This document shows positions 42,365-49,046 of a stretch of DNA of 49,046 nt, piece by piece. Within the stretch, counting starts at the first letter, position 1, and every line of letters begins with the position of its first letter. Source of the stretch: an uncultured Bacilli bacterium (GTDB lineage: Bacteria > Bacillota_I > Bacilli_A > RF39 > UBA660); contig CAKOSN010000011.1 in NCBI GenBank assembly GCA_934102255.1, positions 1 to 49,046 of the forward strand. The letters run 5' to 3'. The notes beneath the pieces were generated by a model. It saw only the letters and a program-made list of their open reading frames with translations. It ran no database searches and was not told the DNA's origin. A program made the position numbers and the translations under genes.

Positions 42365-43471
42365 TTATTCATCGATACTTACTAAAGTTATTCTGGCATA
42401 ACCATTACCTTTTTTGGCACAATAACTTGTTGGCGTTTCGTTAGCACAAGTAGTTGATACAGTTTTGGTACTTTCCTCACTAGATTCTTCACAGTTATAA
42501 CAATACATAACTTTATTTTTCAAGAGAGAATTTCCTATGTAACCAGAACCACCACCTCCGCCACCTGCAAAGTCAGATGCGCCACCACCATAATATCCAA
42601 TGCCTCCCTGACCACCACCAGAACCAGAAGAACCACCGGAAGTATATCCGCCAACGCCAAAAGTTCCATCATAAATATTTGCGGTGCCACTTCTACTATC
42701 AATGGTTGTCGATTTACCACCATTTTGTTGATTTCCTCCAGATGCCGGTGGAGAAACAGACGTCCAATCTAATTTATCATTCTTTAAATATCCTACATTT
42801 CCTGAATTGCCAATATAGCCACCACCGGAACCGCCATATCCATTTGTCCATTCTGTTCCGCCTCCGCCACCAGCTACAATTAAAATTTTATTTAAGTTAT
42901 TTTCAAATTCACTCAGTTTCCCAGAATCCATTAAAATATATGAAGCTCCGCCTCCACCTGGAGCCGTGCCAGTACTTTTTTTATTTTCTGCAATTTTACC
43001 AACTGTAATAAATACACTATCATTAATTAATAATTTTATATTTCCTACAGAGTAACCACCATTCCCCCCTTCTAAGCTATCCCAATCTCCACCCTGTGCT
43101 CCCCATGTTTCTAACTTATACGTTCCAGAAACTGGGGCTGTAAAAGTTTGTTCATCTCCTGTATAATCAAAGTTAAAAGTAGTTTTTTCAGAATAAGTAA
43201 CAAAATATAAATTACACTTTACCTTTTTGCTAAAATTACTTATTAATAACCCCCAATTATCTACATCCCAATAATAATCAACATCATCATCACATACAGC
43301 CTTAGAAAATACAACGTCATCTTTAGAAGGCATCTTGTCCACATATTCTTTATTTACATATACCGCTAAAATATCATTTGACGATAAATATTTTCTTTTT
43401 GCATTAAATGATATAAAACCTAAACTAATTACAATTAATGTAAATATAAAACAAATTTTCAATCTTTTCAT
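42365..43471 (-). CDS. glycine-rich surface protein (cassette 7)
   Basis: 368 aa from ATG at 43471, following GAGGT; the frame is open back to a TTG at 43519 inside the recombination site, which cannot be the start. Membrane anchor at about 3-20. Stalk domain (ILAVYVNKEY...KAVCDDDVDYYWDVDNWGLLISNFSKKVKCNLYF). Glycine-rich domain FDYTGDEQTFTAPVSGTYKLETWGAQGG...GGYSVGNIKL..VFITVGK...GGGGASYIL...GGGGGTEW...GGGQGGIGYYGGG...GYARITL, plus a C-terminal Cys cluster (MYCYNCEES...CANETPTSYCAK) shared with the gene at 44724. Predicted OFF. Confidence 0.86.
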   Translation of the reverse strand: MKRLKICFIFTLIVISLGFISFNAKRKYLSSNDILAVYVNKEYVDKMPSKDDVVFSKAVCDDDVDYYWDVDNWGLLISNFSKKVKCNLYFVTYSEKTTFNFDYTGDEQTFTAPVSGTYKLETWGAQGGDWDSLEGGNGGYSVGNIKLLINDSVFITVGKIAENKKSTGTAPGGGGASYILMDSGKLSEFENNLNKILIVAGGGGGTEWTNGYGGSGGGYIGNSGNVGYLKNDKLDWTSVSPPASGGNQQNGGKSTTIDSRSGTANIYDGTFGVGGYTSGGSSGSGGGQGGIGYYGGGASDFAGGGGGGSGYIGNSLLKNKVMYCYNCEESSEESTKTVSTTCANETPTSYCAKKGNGYARITLVSIDE

Positions 43472-43502
43472 AGTCATACCTCTAAAAAGCCCGTAATTAC
43501 GG

Positions 43503-43794
43503 CTTCGTAGAGTTTGCAACTCTATGAAAAATGACTCACTAAGCCAGTGTTCACCTAGGTTTATAAATTGTTGACTAGAAATTTTGACTACAATGATAAT
43601 ACAATTCTTGACTGCTAAATATCTTGCAAAGTATTATAATTACTAGCTTTAGAGAAAAATTATTTGACCATAATTTTGACTAAAATAGAAATCAATTTAG
43701 GCTTTAAACCTAAGAAAAACTGTGTTATAGTTAATATATAAATTAAAAATAAGTGCCTAAAATACGCTTTCATAGAGTTGCAAACTCTATGAAA
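43503..43794. other. invertible promoter cassette 7 (OFF orientation)
   Basis: Left site 43503-43529: CTTCGTAGAG, spacer TTTGCAA, CTCTATGAAA. Right site 43768-43794: TTTCATAGAG, spacer TTGCAAA, CTCTATGAAA. The spacers are exact reverse complements. TGAC-type boxes lie at 43572/43585 and 43665/43677. The promoter (43723-43731) reads rightward, away from 42365-43471. Confidence 0.88.
43723..43731 (+). promoter_or_regulatory. extended -10 promoter of cassette 7
   Basis: TGTTATAGT followed by TAATATATAAATTAAAAATAAG. It reads rightward, into the 3' end of the Fic gene on the opposite strand. Confidence 0.72.
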
Positions 43795-43854
43795 AAGACA
43801 ATAAAAACAAACAATTTAAGCAGTGGAAATATCAAAAAATTGACATTTATGAAC

Positions 43855-43879
43855 CAAAAAAGAATGGCAAATGCCACTC
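43855..43879 (-). terminator. terminator of the fic gene
   Basis: On the minus strand TGGCATTTGCCA followed by TTCTTTTTT. Confidence 0.6.
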
Positions 43880-43908
43880 AATTTATATTTGTAAAAATTG
43901 TTATTTAA

Positions 43909-44652
43909 TTATTTTTGTTCTTCCATCTCTGATTTTATTTGTTTTAAAAAGTTATCATAATCCTTCATCTTATTGTCAAGACGATCTTGACATAATTTAA
44001 AAACATTTACTAAGCCAGTTACATCATCAGTCTTTTGTGCTTTATAAAGTGATGATTTATATTCTTTTTCGTACATATTATCAATAGCAATTAAATCAAC
44101 ATTTGATTCTAAGCATTGCTTTAATATAATAAACCTTCCAATTCTTCCGTTACCATCTTGAAAAGGATGTATCTTTTCGAATCTATAATGAAATTTTGCT
44201 ATATCTTCTATAGTAGGATTAGTAATTTCTTTCCAATCAAGAAGTAAGTTAAACATTAAATTATCGACTTCATTTGGATATGCCAACTTCAAATCGACAT
44301 TACGCAATTTATTTTCATATTGCTTCCAACAACCTGTATTGTGTATTTCTTCATCAACTGTATCTTTTTTTAATTCTCTTTGCCAATCAAAAAGCATAAA
44401 TTTATCTAATGGCTTATCACAATCATTAATTACTTTATCAAAAACATTCAATGAATTTCTAGTTTCAACTACATCATCCAAAAAGTGTTCGCCAGTAACT
44501 TTCTTATCAAACAATAGCTTTTCTAAATTTTCTTTACTAAAAGTACTTCCTTCTAAAATATTAGAATTATACAGAAAATAAATTTTAAAATCGTCATAAA
44601 AATAATTTTTAATTTTAGATATTTTTTGCATTTCTTTTGAATTTATTTTCAT
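43909..44652 (-). CDS. Fic-domain AMP-transferase-like protein
   Basis: 247 aa from ATG at 44652 (then KINSKEM), 8 nt after GGAG; the ATG six codons upstream would place that GGAG inside the gene. Active-site motif HPFQDGNGRIGR (162-173) is complete. The class II inhibitory helix motif SNILEG (30-35, S/TxxxEG) is present, so it should be self-inhibited. Fic proteins transfer AMP or other groups to target proteins. Position between two glycine-rich surface genes suggests an accessory gene, not an operon partner, since a terminator and cassette 7 follow. Confidence 0.9.
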   Translation of the reverse strand: MKINSKEMQKISKIKNYFYDDFKIYFLYNSNILEGSTFSKENLEKLLFDKKVTGEHFLDDVVETRNSLNVFDKVINDCDKPLDKFMLFDWQRELKKDTVDEEIHNTGCWKQYENKLRNVDLKLAYPNEVDNLMFNLLLDWKEITNPTIEDIAKFHYRFEKIHPFQDGNGRIGRFIILKQCLESNVDLIAIDNMYEKEYKSSLYKAQKTDDVTGLVNVFKLCQDRLDNKMKDYDNFLKQIKSEMEEQK

Positions 44653-44723
44653 GTCAGACACTCCATTCATACATCAGTTAAGAGTATTGTAACATAGCAA
44701 AATACTTTTTTATATTCAAATAA

Positions 44724-46150
44724 TTATTCATTTATACCAATCAACGTTATCCTAGCATAACCATTTTCTTTTTTAGCACAGTAACTGGTTGGTATTTCTT
44801 CACTACCTATTGTTGATATGGTTTTAGTATTTTCTTCATTAGATTCTTTACAATTATAACAATACATAGATTTATTTTTTAATGATGAATTAGCAATATA
44901 GCCGGAACCACCTGCACCTGAACCTATATTTGCACCAGAACCACCGTAATATCCAGCACCACCACCAGAACCAGAACCATTATGAAATTGTGTAGTCGAA
45001 GAATTACCACCTTGACCAAAAGAACCACAATCAGAAGATAAATTATTGCAACCAGCTTTACTCTGAGAACCACCATTAGATACTCTTGCACTATGATTAT
45101 CTTTCAACAAATTAGTCGGACCGCTTCCAATATATCCACCGGCAGTACCGCCAATGCCACCATTAACATCATTGGTATAATTACCGCCTCCTCCGCCACC
45201 AGAAACTATTAATAAATTAGAAATATCATTTTCAAAAGTATTTAATAATCCTGATTTATTGGCAATGTGTGTAGCACCTCCACCACCAGCGGCCCTTGAA
45301 TATTCGTAATTATAAGCTTTAGCAGAACCACCACCATTATAGCCAACATCACATTCAGAATCTGATAAACAATTCTCGCCAACAGACCCAACATTAATAT
45401 AAACAGTTTGGTTACTATCTAAATAAATATTTCCAGAGGAATATCCTCCATATCCGCCAACAAATTTTTCAGTAGCATCACCGCCTTGTGCTCCCCATGT
45501 CTCTAACCTATATGTCCCTGAAACCGTTGCAGTAAAAGTTTGTTCATCACCGGTATAATCAAAATTAAATACTAAATTTCCTTCATAATTAAAATTAATT
45601 GGTTTACCAATTACAACTATTTTTGAATTAAAAGTTTTAATTTCATTATTCAAATCTTCCAAGGTAGTGTCATAATCTATCCATAGTCTTAAAGAATATT
45701 CTGGCTTTCGTTTGATTTTAAAATACCTGTAATAAGTTTACGACTTTCTATACTACTAGAGTTAGCTTTATCTGTGGATTCAAAATTACCAAGTAAATTT
45801 ATTTCTCTAATATCATTATTTTCTAACATAACATCTATAAATTTACTTGATAAAGTAGAATCTTTTAAGACTTCTAAATTAACCGAATACTCTGCCGTTA
45901 TATCACAAGTATTAGTAACTGTAAAAGTAAAAGGAGTTAATTTCTTTCCCTTATCATTACTTATTGGATAAGCATTCTCTAAAGAAATACTATTTGCTTG
46001 ATTACTTATAGATAAATCAAAACACTTAGATTCCGCTACATTAGTAGTATCTTGACTAACACTTATATTCCACAAAGAATAAGAAAATCCTATTCCTAAT
46101 AATATAACTAATACTAAAGATACACTTATAAAAACTATACTCTTCTTCAC
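44724..46150 (-). pseudogene. frameshifted surface gene: TasA-like N-part plus glycine-rich C-part
   Basis: Two adjacent frames form one gene. From GTG at 46150 (AGGGA upstream) the first encodes an anchor and TasA/camelysin-like domain (FSYSLWNISVSQDTTN...CFDLSI...AYPISNDKGKKLTPFTF) and stops at 45689. Near 45708 a one-base shift restores YSLRLWIDYDTTLEDL, the exact continuation seen in the homologue at 23282 (RLWIDYDTTVDDI), leading into the second frame: glycine-rich domain FDYTGDEQTFTATVSGTYRLETWGAQGG to GYARITLIG and the same Cys cluster as 42365-43471. No homopolymer run lies at the break, so slippage is unlikely. It is probably a recent mutation or sequencing error. Confidence 0.82.
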
Positions 46151-46253
46151 TAGACATCCCTACTTTCTTAATCATTATAGCACAAATGTCGTATTTTTGT
46201 ATATTTAACTTAAAGAATAATTTATAATGGGAAAATTATCTTGGTGATTACAA

Positions 46254-46694
46254 GTGCTATATACATTAAATGAAAGACTAAGAGATTTAAGAGATGATAA
46301 TAATCTTAAACAAATAGAAATGGCTAAAATACTAGGTATAACCCAAGCCAACTACTCGAGATGGGAAACCGGTAAAGAATTAATTCCCTTAGAGAAATTA
46401 AATATCCTATGTAATTATTTTCATATAACAATGGATTATATAATTGGTATATCTAAGAATAAAGAATGTTTAAAAGAATATAATTTTAATAATAAAACTA
46501 TTGGTAATAACTTAAAAACATTTAGAAAGAATAATAATATTACCCAGGTAGAACTAGCAAACTTTTTAAATACCACTCACTCTACTATCAGTGCTTATGA
46601 AAAAGGTAAAACCACATTACTTACAGCCTTTGCTCTGCAAATAGTATATAAATATAATATATCTCTAGACTGGTTAATTGGTCGTTTTAATTAA
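46254..46694 (+). CDS. tandem HTH_XRE regulator
   Basis: 146 aa, GTG start with GGTGATT upstream. Two XRE domains: about 5-62 (LRDLRDDNNLKQIEMAKILGITQANYSRWETGKELIPLEKL) and about 85-143 (LKTFRKNNNITQVELANFLNTTHSTISAYEKGKTTL). Divergent from the TasA-like/glycine-rich surface gene, 103 bp apart. A TATAAT at 46223-46228 followed by GGGAAAAT matches the leader of the similar regulator at 24599 (AAAGAATAA...AATGGGAAAAT in both), suggesting shared autoregulation. Confidence 0.85.
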   Translation: MLYTLNERLRDLRDDNNLKQIEMAKILGITQANYSRWETGKELIPLEKLNILCNYFHITMDYIIGISKNKECLKEYNFNNKTIGNNLKTFRKNNNITQVELANFLNTTHSTISAYEKGKTTLLTAFALQIVYKYNISLDWLIGRFN

Positions 46695-46700
46695 TCCCCT

Positions 46701-46724
46701 TAAGGGTGGGTGGGTGGGAAGTAA
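46701..46724 (+). repeat. G-quadruplex motif and repeat, copy 2
   Basis: Contains GGGTGGGTGGGTGGG (46704-46718), a perfect four-tract motif with single-T loops, followed by AAGTAAC as in copy 1 at 39972-39995, but in opposite orientation. In such AT-rich DNA a run like this is striking. Confidence 0.85.
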
Positions 46725-46823
46725 CACTAAATCTATAATATTTATAAAATAATAGTATCTTTTTAAATAAGCCTATGTTATTATGAAAATGTAAGTAGAT
46801 AATACTTACAGGGAGGAAATAAA

Positions 46824-47603
46824 ATGGTTAACAAAAACAAAAGTATATTAGAAAGTCAAAAAGAATTATATCAAGATTTAAAACAATATGAACCGTTATT
46901 ATCTAAAGAATATTATGAATATTTAGAAAGTTTACTTGCTCTAGAAATATCGGCTTTTAATAAAGAATTTAATAATGATAGTAGAGAAATCTTAAGAAAA
47001 ATAGAATTATATAAAAGAATAGTAATTTATAATATTTGTAATCATACTAAGAATTTACTTCTAAATAATAGTAATGGTATTGAAATAAGTACTGTTGAAA
47101 ACTACGAACACCCGGTTGAATTTAGTATTTTTGGAAAAATGAATGGCAAAAGTATAAATAGTTTTCGCTTTAATATTGAAGAAGATAGTCCTTTATATAT
47201 TGGGGATGCTATCATCTATTCTAGTGATCCTAACAGCATTTTAAGACAAGAAGAAATAAAGAGATTAACGAAAGAATACGAGGCTAAGTTTAAACAAGAT
47301 AATCCGCATGCGCATCATGATGGTGTTAAAAGATTTCAAGATGAAAACGGTTCTAGATGGGAAACTAGCCGTCAAGCTGACTTAGAAATAATAAATAAGA
47401 AATTAAATGGTTTAAGGAATTTCTCTTTAGATAATACGACTAATGAATTAATTGCGGCTCAAAATTATTTGGCTGGTCTTATTTTAGATGATATGCATTT
47501 AAAAGATGAAGATTTTACTTCTTCTTACCAACATGGTTTGGAAAAAACACTTGTTCGTAAATATCCTGGTATGAGTGTTAAACATAATGTTAAAAACCTA
47601 TAA
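46824..47603 (+). CDS. hypothetical soluble protein
   Basis: 259 aa, GGGAGGAAAT before the ATG. N-terminal helical part (about 1-85), a central beta-rich segment (EISTVENYEHPVEFSIFGKMNGKSINSFRFNIEE), and a charged stretch with NPHAHHDGVKRFQDENGSRWETSRQADLEII. No signal peptide or membrane segment. I do not recognise the family. Followed by a good terminator. Confidence 0.7.
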   Translation: MVNKNKSILESQKELYQDLKQYEPLLSKEYYEYLESLLALEISAFNKEFNNDSREILRKIELYKRIVIYNICNHTKNLLLNNSNGIEISTVENYEHPVEFSIFGKMNGKSINSFRFNIEEDSPLYIGDAIIYSSDPNSILRQEEIKRLTKEYEAKFKQDNPHAHHDGVKRFQDENGSRWETSRQADLEIINKKLNGLRNFSLDNTTNELIAAQNYLAGLILDDMHLKDEDFTSSYQHGLEKTLVRKYPGMSVKHNVKNL

Positions 47604-47611
47604 AATATTTT

Positions 47612-47639
47612 AACTGTTAGAGAGTTCTAACAGTTTTTT
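47612..47639 (+). terminator. terminator after the hypothetical gene
   Basis: AACTGTTAGA-GAGT-TCTAACAGTT followed by TTTT. Confidence 0.88.
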
Positions 47640-47690
47640 AATCTTAAAAAGCCCCTATTTCTAGGAACTTCTAAATTTATATTATTAGAT

Positions 47691-48791
47691 TTATTGTTTA
47701 CTAGCCTTTTTATATTTGCCTAAGACTCTTTTGATAGCGACTGTAGGTTTTACTTTTTTAGCAAGAATATCACATTCTTTGCTACCACTTAAATAAGAAT
47801 TTAAAAGATGCTTATCACTATAATCACATATTTCTATTAAAGTATCATTATCTATTTCTTTAAATTTTTCTTTGGGAATTAAAGAAACTTCAAAGGCTAA
47901 ATCTGGACGTCGATTAATAAAATCAAGAATTTTTGGTAAACTCTCTGCAGTCTCATAATGCGCAGCAATGACCGTACTCATGTAATCATCAATATATGGC
48001 ATTTTTTCATCGGGAAATATTGTCAACATCAAATCATAATTATGGATGCAATTACTAAATCCTTGGGTTTGCATTAAGTTGTTTAATCTATCTTTGTTAG
48101 CATTAGATATTCCTTCATCATTAAAACGGCTTATCATAAGTAATTGTTCGGCTGAGGCTAGCAAGTAAGTTTCATCACTAAAAGCATCTAAATGTTTTTT
48201 GGAAAAAACACCTATTATAGAGCTATAATGGTTACTTTTATAGATTTGGGCAATCACTTCATGCTTGATTTCTAGTATTTTTTTAAATCTCAATATATAT
48301 TCTTCTCTTTTAGGCGGTAATATACCTTCTATATTTTTATGAAAAAATGTAAAGACAAAACCGCATTCTTTTAGAAGGTCAATATATTCTTTTCTAGCAA
48401 ATTTTGACGATATTGATTTATCTAAATAGCTAAGATTAATTTTACCGTAGTCGCCGTTAAAGTTAATATCGGCTTTCATTAAGTCTTGTAATAGTTCTAC
48501 ATTGTCATAGTATAGAGCCGTATAATACAAAGCCAAAGATATTCTAACTTTTTTATTTTCTTTTTCATCTACTATTGGTAACAAAGTATAAATTATATTA
48601 CCATTAGGATCTTTTTGTAAATTTTTAAAATTAGCATTAATTAAGTCAGTTAATACCGCCGCCATTTTTTTATCCGTGGTATCTTCTCTATCCTTATCTA
48701 ATTTAATATTTTCTTTTACAGATGTCTTAATTTCATTTAGTGTGTTTAAAACATAAATATTAATAAAATCATCTTTATTTAGTGTATCCAT
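47691..48791 (-). CDS. hypothetical helical-repeat-like protein
   Basis: 366 aa, soluble. The segment LALYYTALYYDNVELLQDLMKADINFNGDYGKINLSYLD (about 90-130) and later helical pairs resemble ankyrin-like or other alpha-alpha repeats, but no motif is exact. C-terminus basic (KRVLGKYKKASKQ). Family not recognised; single gene with GGGAGGAT upstream of its ATG. Confidence 0.62.
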   Translation of the reverse strand: MDTLNKDDFINIYVLNTLNEIKTSVKENIKLDKDREDTTDKKMAAVLTDLINANFKNLQKDPNGNIIYTLLPIVDEKENKKVRISLALYYTALYYDNVELLQDLMKADINFNGDYGKINLSYLDKSISSKFARKEYIDLLKECGFVFTFFHKNIEGILPPKREEYILRFKKILEIKHEVIAQIYKSNHYSSIIGVFSKKHLDAFSDETYLLASAEQLLMISRFNDEGISNANKDRLNNLMQTQGFSNCIHNYDLMLTIFPDEKMPYIDDYMSTVIAAHYETAESLPKILDFINRRPDLAFEVSLIPKEKFKEIDNDTLIEICDYSDKHLLNSYLSGSKECDILAKKVKPTVAIKRVLGKYKKASKQ

Positions 48792-48942
48792 GAATCCTCC
48801 CTGATTATATAGTTAAATCATTAACTAAAAATACAATATTTATTGTATTTAAATATCAATATTTTTACAAGAAGAAAGTAGAAATATTTAACCCTTTTAA
48901 TGTGATAATTGTTATAATAAATTTAAAGTTAGGAGAATAAAT

Positions 48943-49046
48943 ATGCAAAGATATATATCTAAATATGATGATAACGAATATACCCATCTTTTAAAACTTT
49001 TAAAATCTTTAGGAGGTTCTAATTTAAAATATAAGTGGTTAATAAG
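48943..49046 (+). CDS. hypothetical protein, 5' part only
   Basis: ATG at 48943 with AGGAG 7 nt upstream and a TGTTATAAT extended -10 about 30 bp before. Reads MQRYISKYDDNEYTHLL... and runs off the window end. Too short to assign. Confidence 0.6.
   Translation, partial: MQRYISKYDDNEYTHLLKLLKSLGGSNLKYKWLI

Noticed and set aside
42577..43008. 143-codon plus-strand ORF rich in His and Gln
   Set aside because: It is the complement of the glycine-rich repeats of the gene at 42365-43471.
43472..43519. N-terminal extension of the cassette 7 surface protein
   Set aside because: It starts with TTG inside the recombination site and reads through the site sequence. The ATG at 43471 has the GAGGT ribosome site.
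1489..43794. The repeated TTTCATAGAG hairpins as rho-independent terminators
   Set aside because: They occur as inverted pairs with matching unique spacers, lack T-runs, and bracket a promoter module seen in both orientations. Recombination sites explain all of this; terminators do not.
1489..43794. CRISPR-like or other clustered repeat array
   Set aside because: The repeats are far apart, palindromic and paired, with no arrayed spacers and no cas genes.
45700..45715. Phase variation by slipped-strand mispairing in the glycine-rich gene
   Set aside because: No homopolymer or short tandem repeat lies at the frameshift.

Overview
The window comes from a very AT-rich, low-GC Gram-positive bacterium. 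The dnaG-rpoD-trmK operon, RNase J, TrmK, a CadC/CadA metal operon, ComGB/prepilin peptidase genes, an [FeFe] hydrogenase and AGGAGG-type ribosome sites all point to Bacilli/Tenericutes-like Firmicutes. I infer an anaerobic gut lineage such as the RF39 group; that placement is a judgement, not a measurement. The standard bacterial code fits: tryptophan is TGG and several genes stop at TGA.

The outstanding content is a multi-locus ON/OFF switch for surface proteins. Seven cassettes of about 270-290 bp lie at 1489-1780, 6156-6446, 9944-10237, 11735-12024, 29070-29348, 41997-42289 and 43503-43794. Each is bounded by two inverted recombination sites of the form TTTCATAGAG-N7-CTCTATGAAA. The N7 spacer differs from cassette to cassette, but within a cassette the two spacers are exact reverse complements in six of seven pairs, so each cassette carries a private address. 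Each cassette holds one extended -10 promoter (TGnTATAnT) near one end and two tandem TGACC direct-repeat boxes. Each lies upstream of a membrane-anchored surface protein gene on the minus strand. In this sequence the promoter faces its gene only in cassette 4 (upstream of 10333-11673); the other six face away (OFF). A tyrosine recombinase (12201-13268) with a Tn916-Int-like N-terminus lies directly beside cassette 4 and is the obvious candidate invertase. Flipping cassette 4 would aim its promoter at the recombinase gene.

Layout. 1-1.8 kb: GLUG surface protein and cassette 1. 1.9-5.4 kb: zinc-ribbon membrane protein, a gene of unknown function, and the cadC-cadA metal efflux operon with two operators. 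5.4-7.9 kb: a decayed locus with a HipA-like fragment fused onto the first codons of a lost surface gene, orphan cassette 2, and a dead IS4-type element. 7.9-13.3 kb: two surface genes with cassettes 3 and 4, then the recombinase. 13.3-21.5 kb: housekeeping and membrane genes (GT-C-like protein, RmuC, RNase J paralogue, MATE-kinase fusion, thioredoxin-like). 21.6-23.1 kb: tRNA-Leu, an integrase remnant and Rpn-type nuclease genes. 23.3-25.1 kb: a surface protein with a divergent double-HTH regulator. 25.1-27.7 kb: DgkA, a broken GNAT gene, an S1 protein, Nfu and a YutH/CotS-like kinase. 27.8-29.3 kb: surface gene with cassette 5. 29.4-30.2 kb: two small-RNA units with opposing hydrophobic micro-ORFs, resembling type I toxin-antitoxin loci. 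30.2-36.7 kb: prepilin peptidase, ComGB/GspF, TrmK, sigma-A and primase. 37-39.9 kb: hydrogenase and a GT-C-like protein. 40-46.7 kb: a glycine-rich surface protein cluster with cassettes 6 and 7, a Fic protein, a frameshifted third glycine-rich gene and a second double-HTH regulator; this block is flanked by inverted G-quadruplex-type repeats. 46.8 kb to the end: genes of unknown function.

Inferred working model: one recombinase flips many promoters independently, because spacer identity restricts strand exchange to the two sites of the same cassette. The cell can thus show different combinations of surface proteins that share a stalk and differ in their tips (GLUG, glycine-rich, or a shared tip with a YWTMSP motif).
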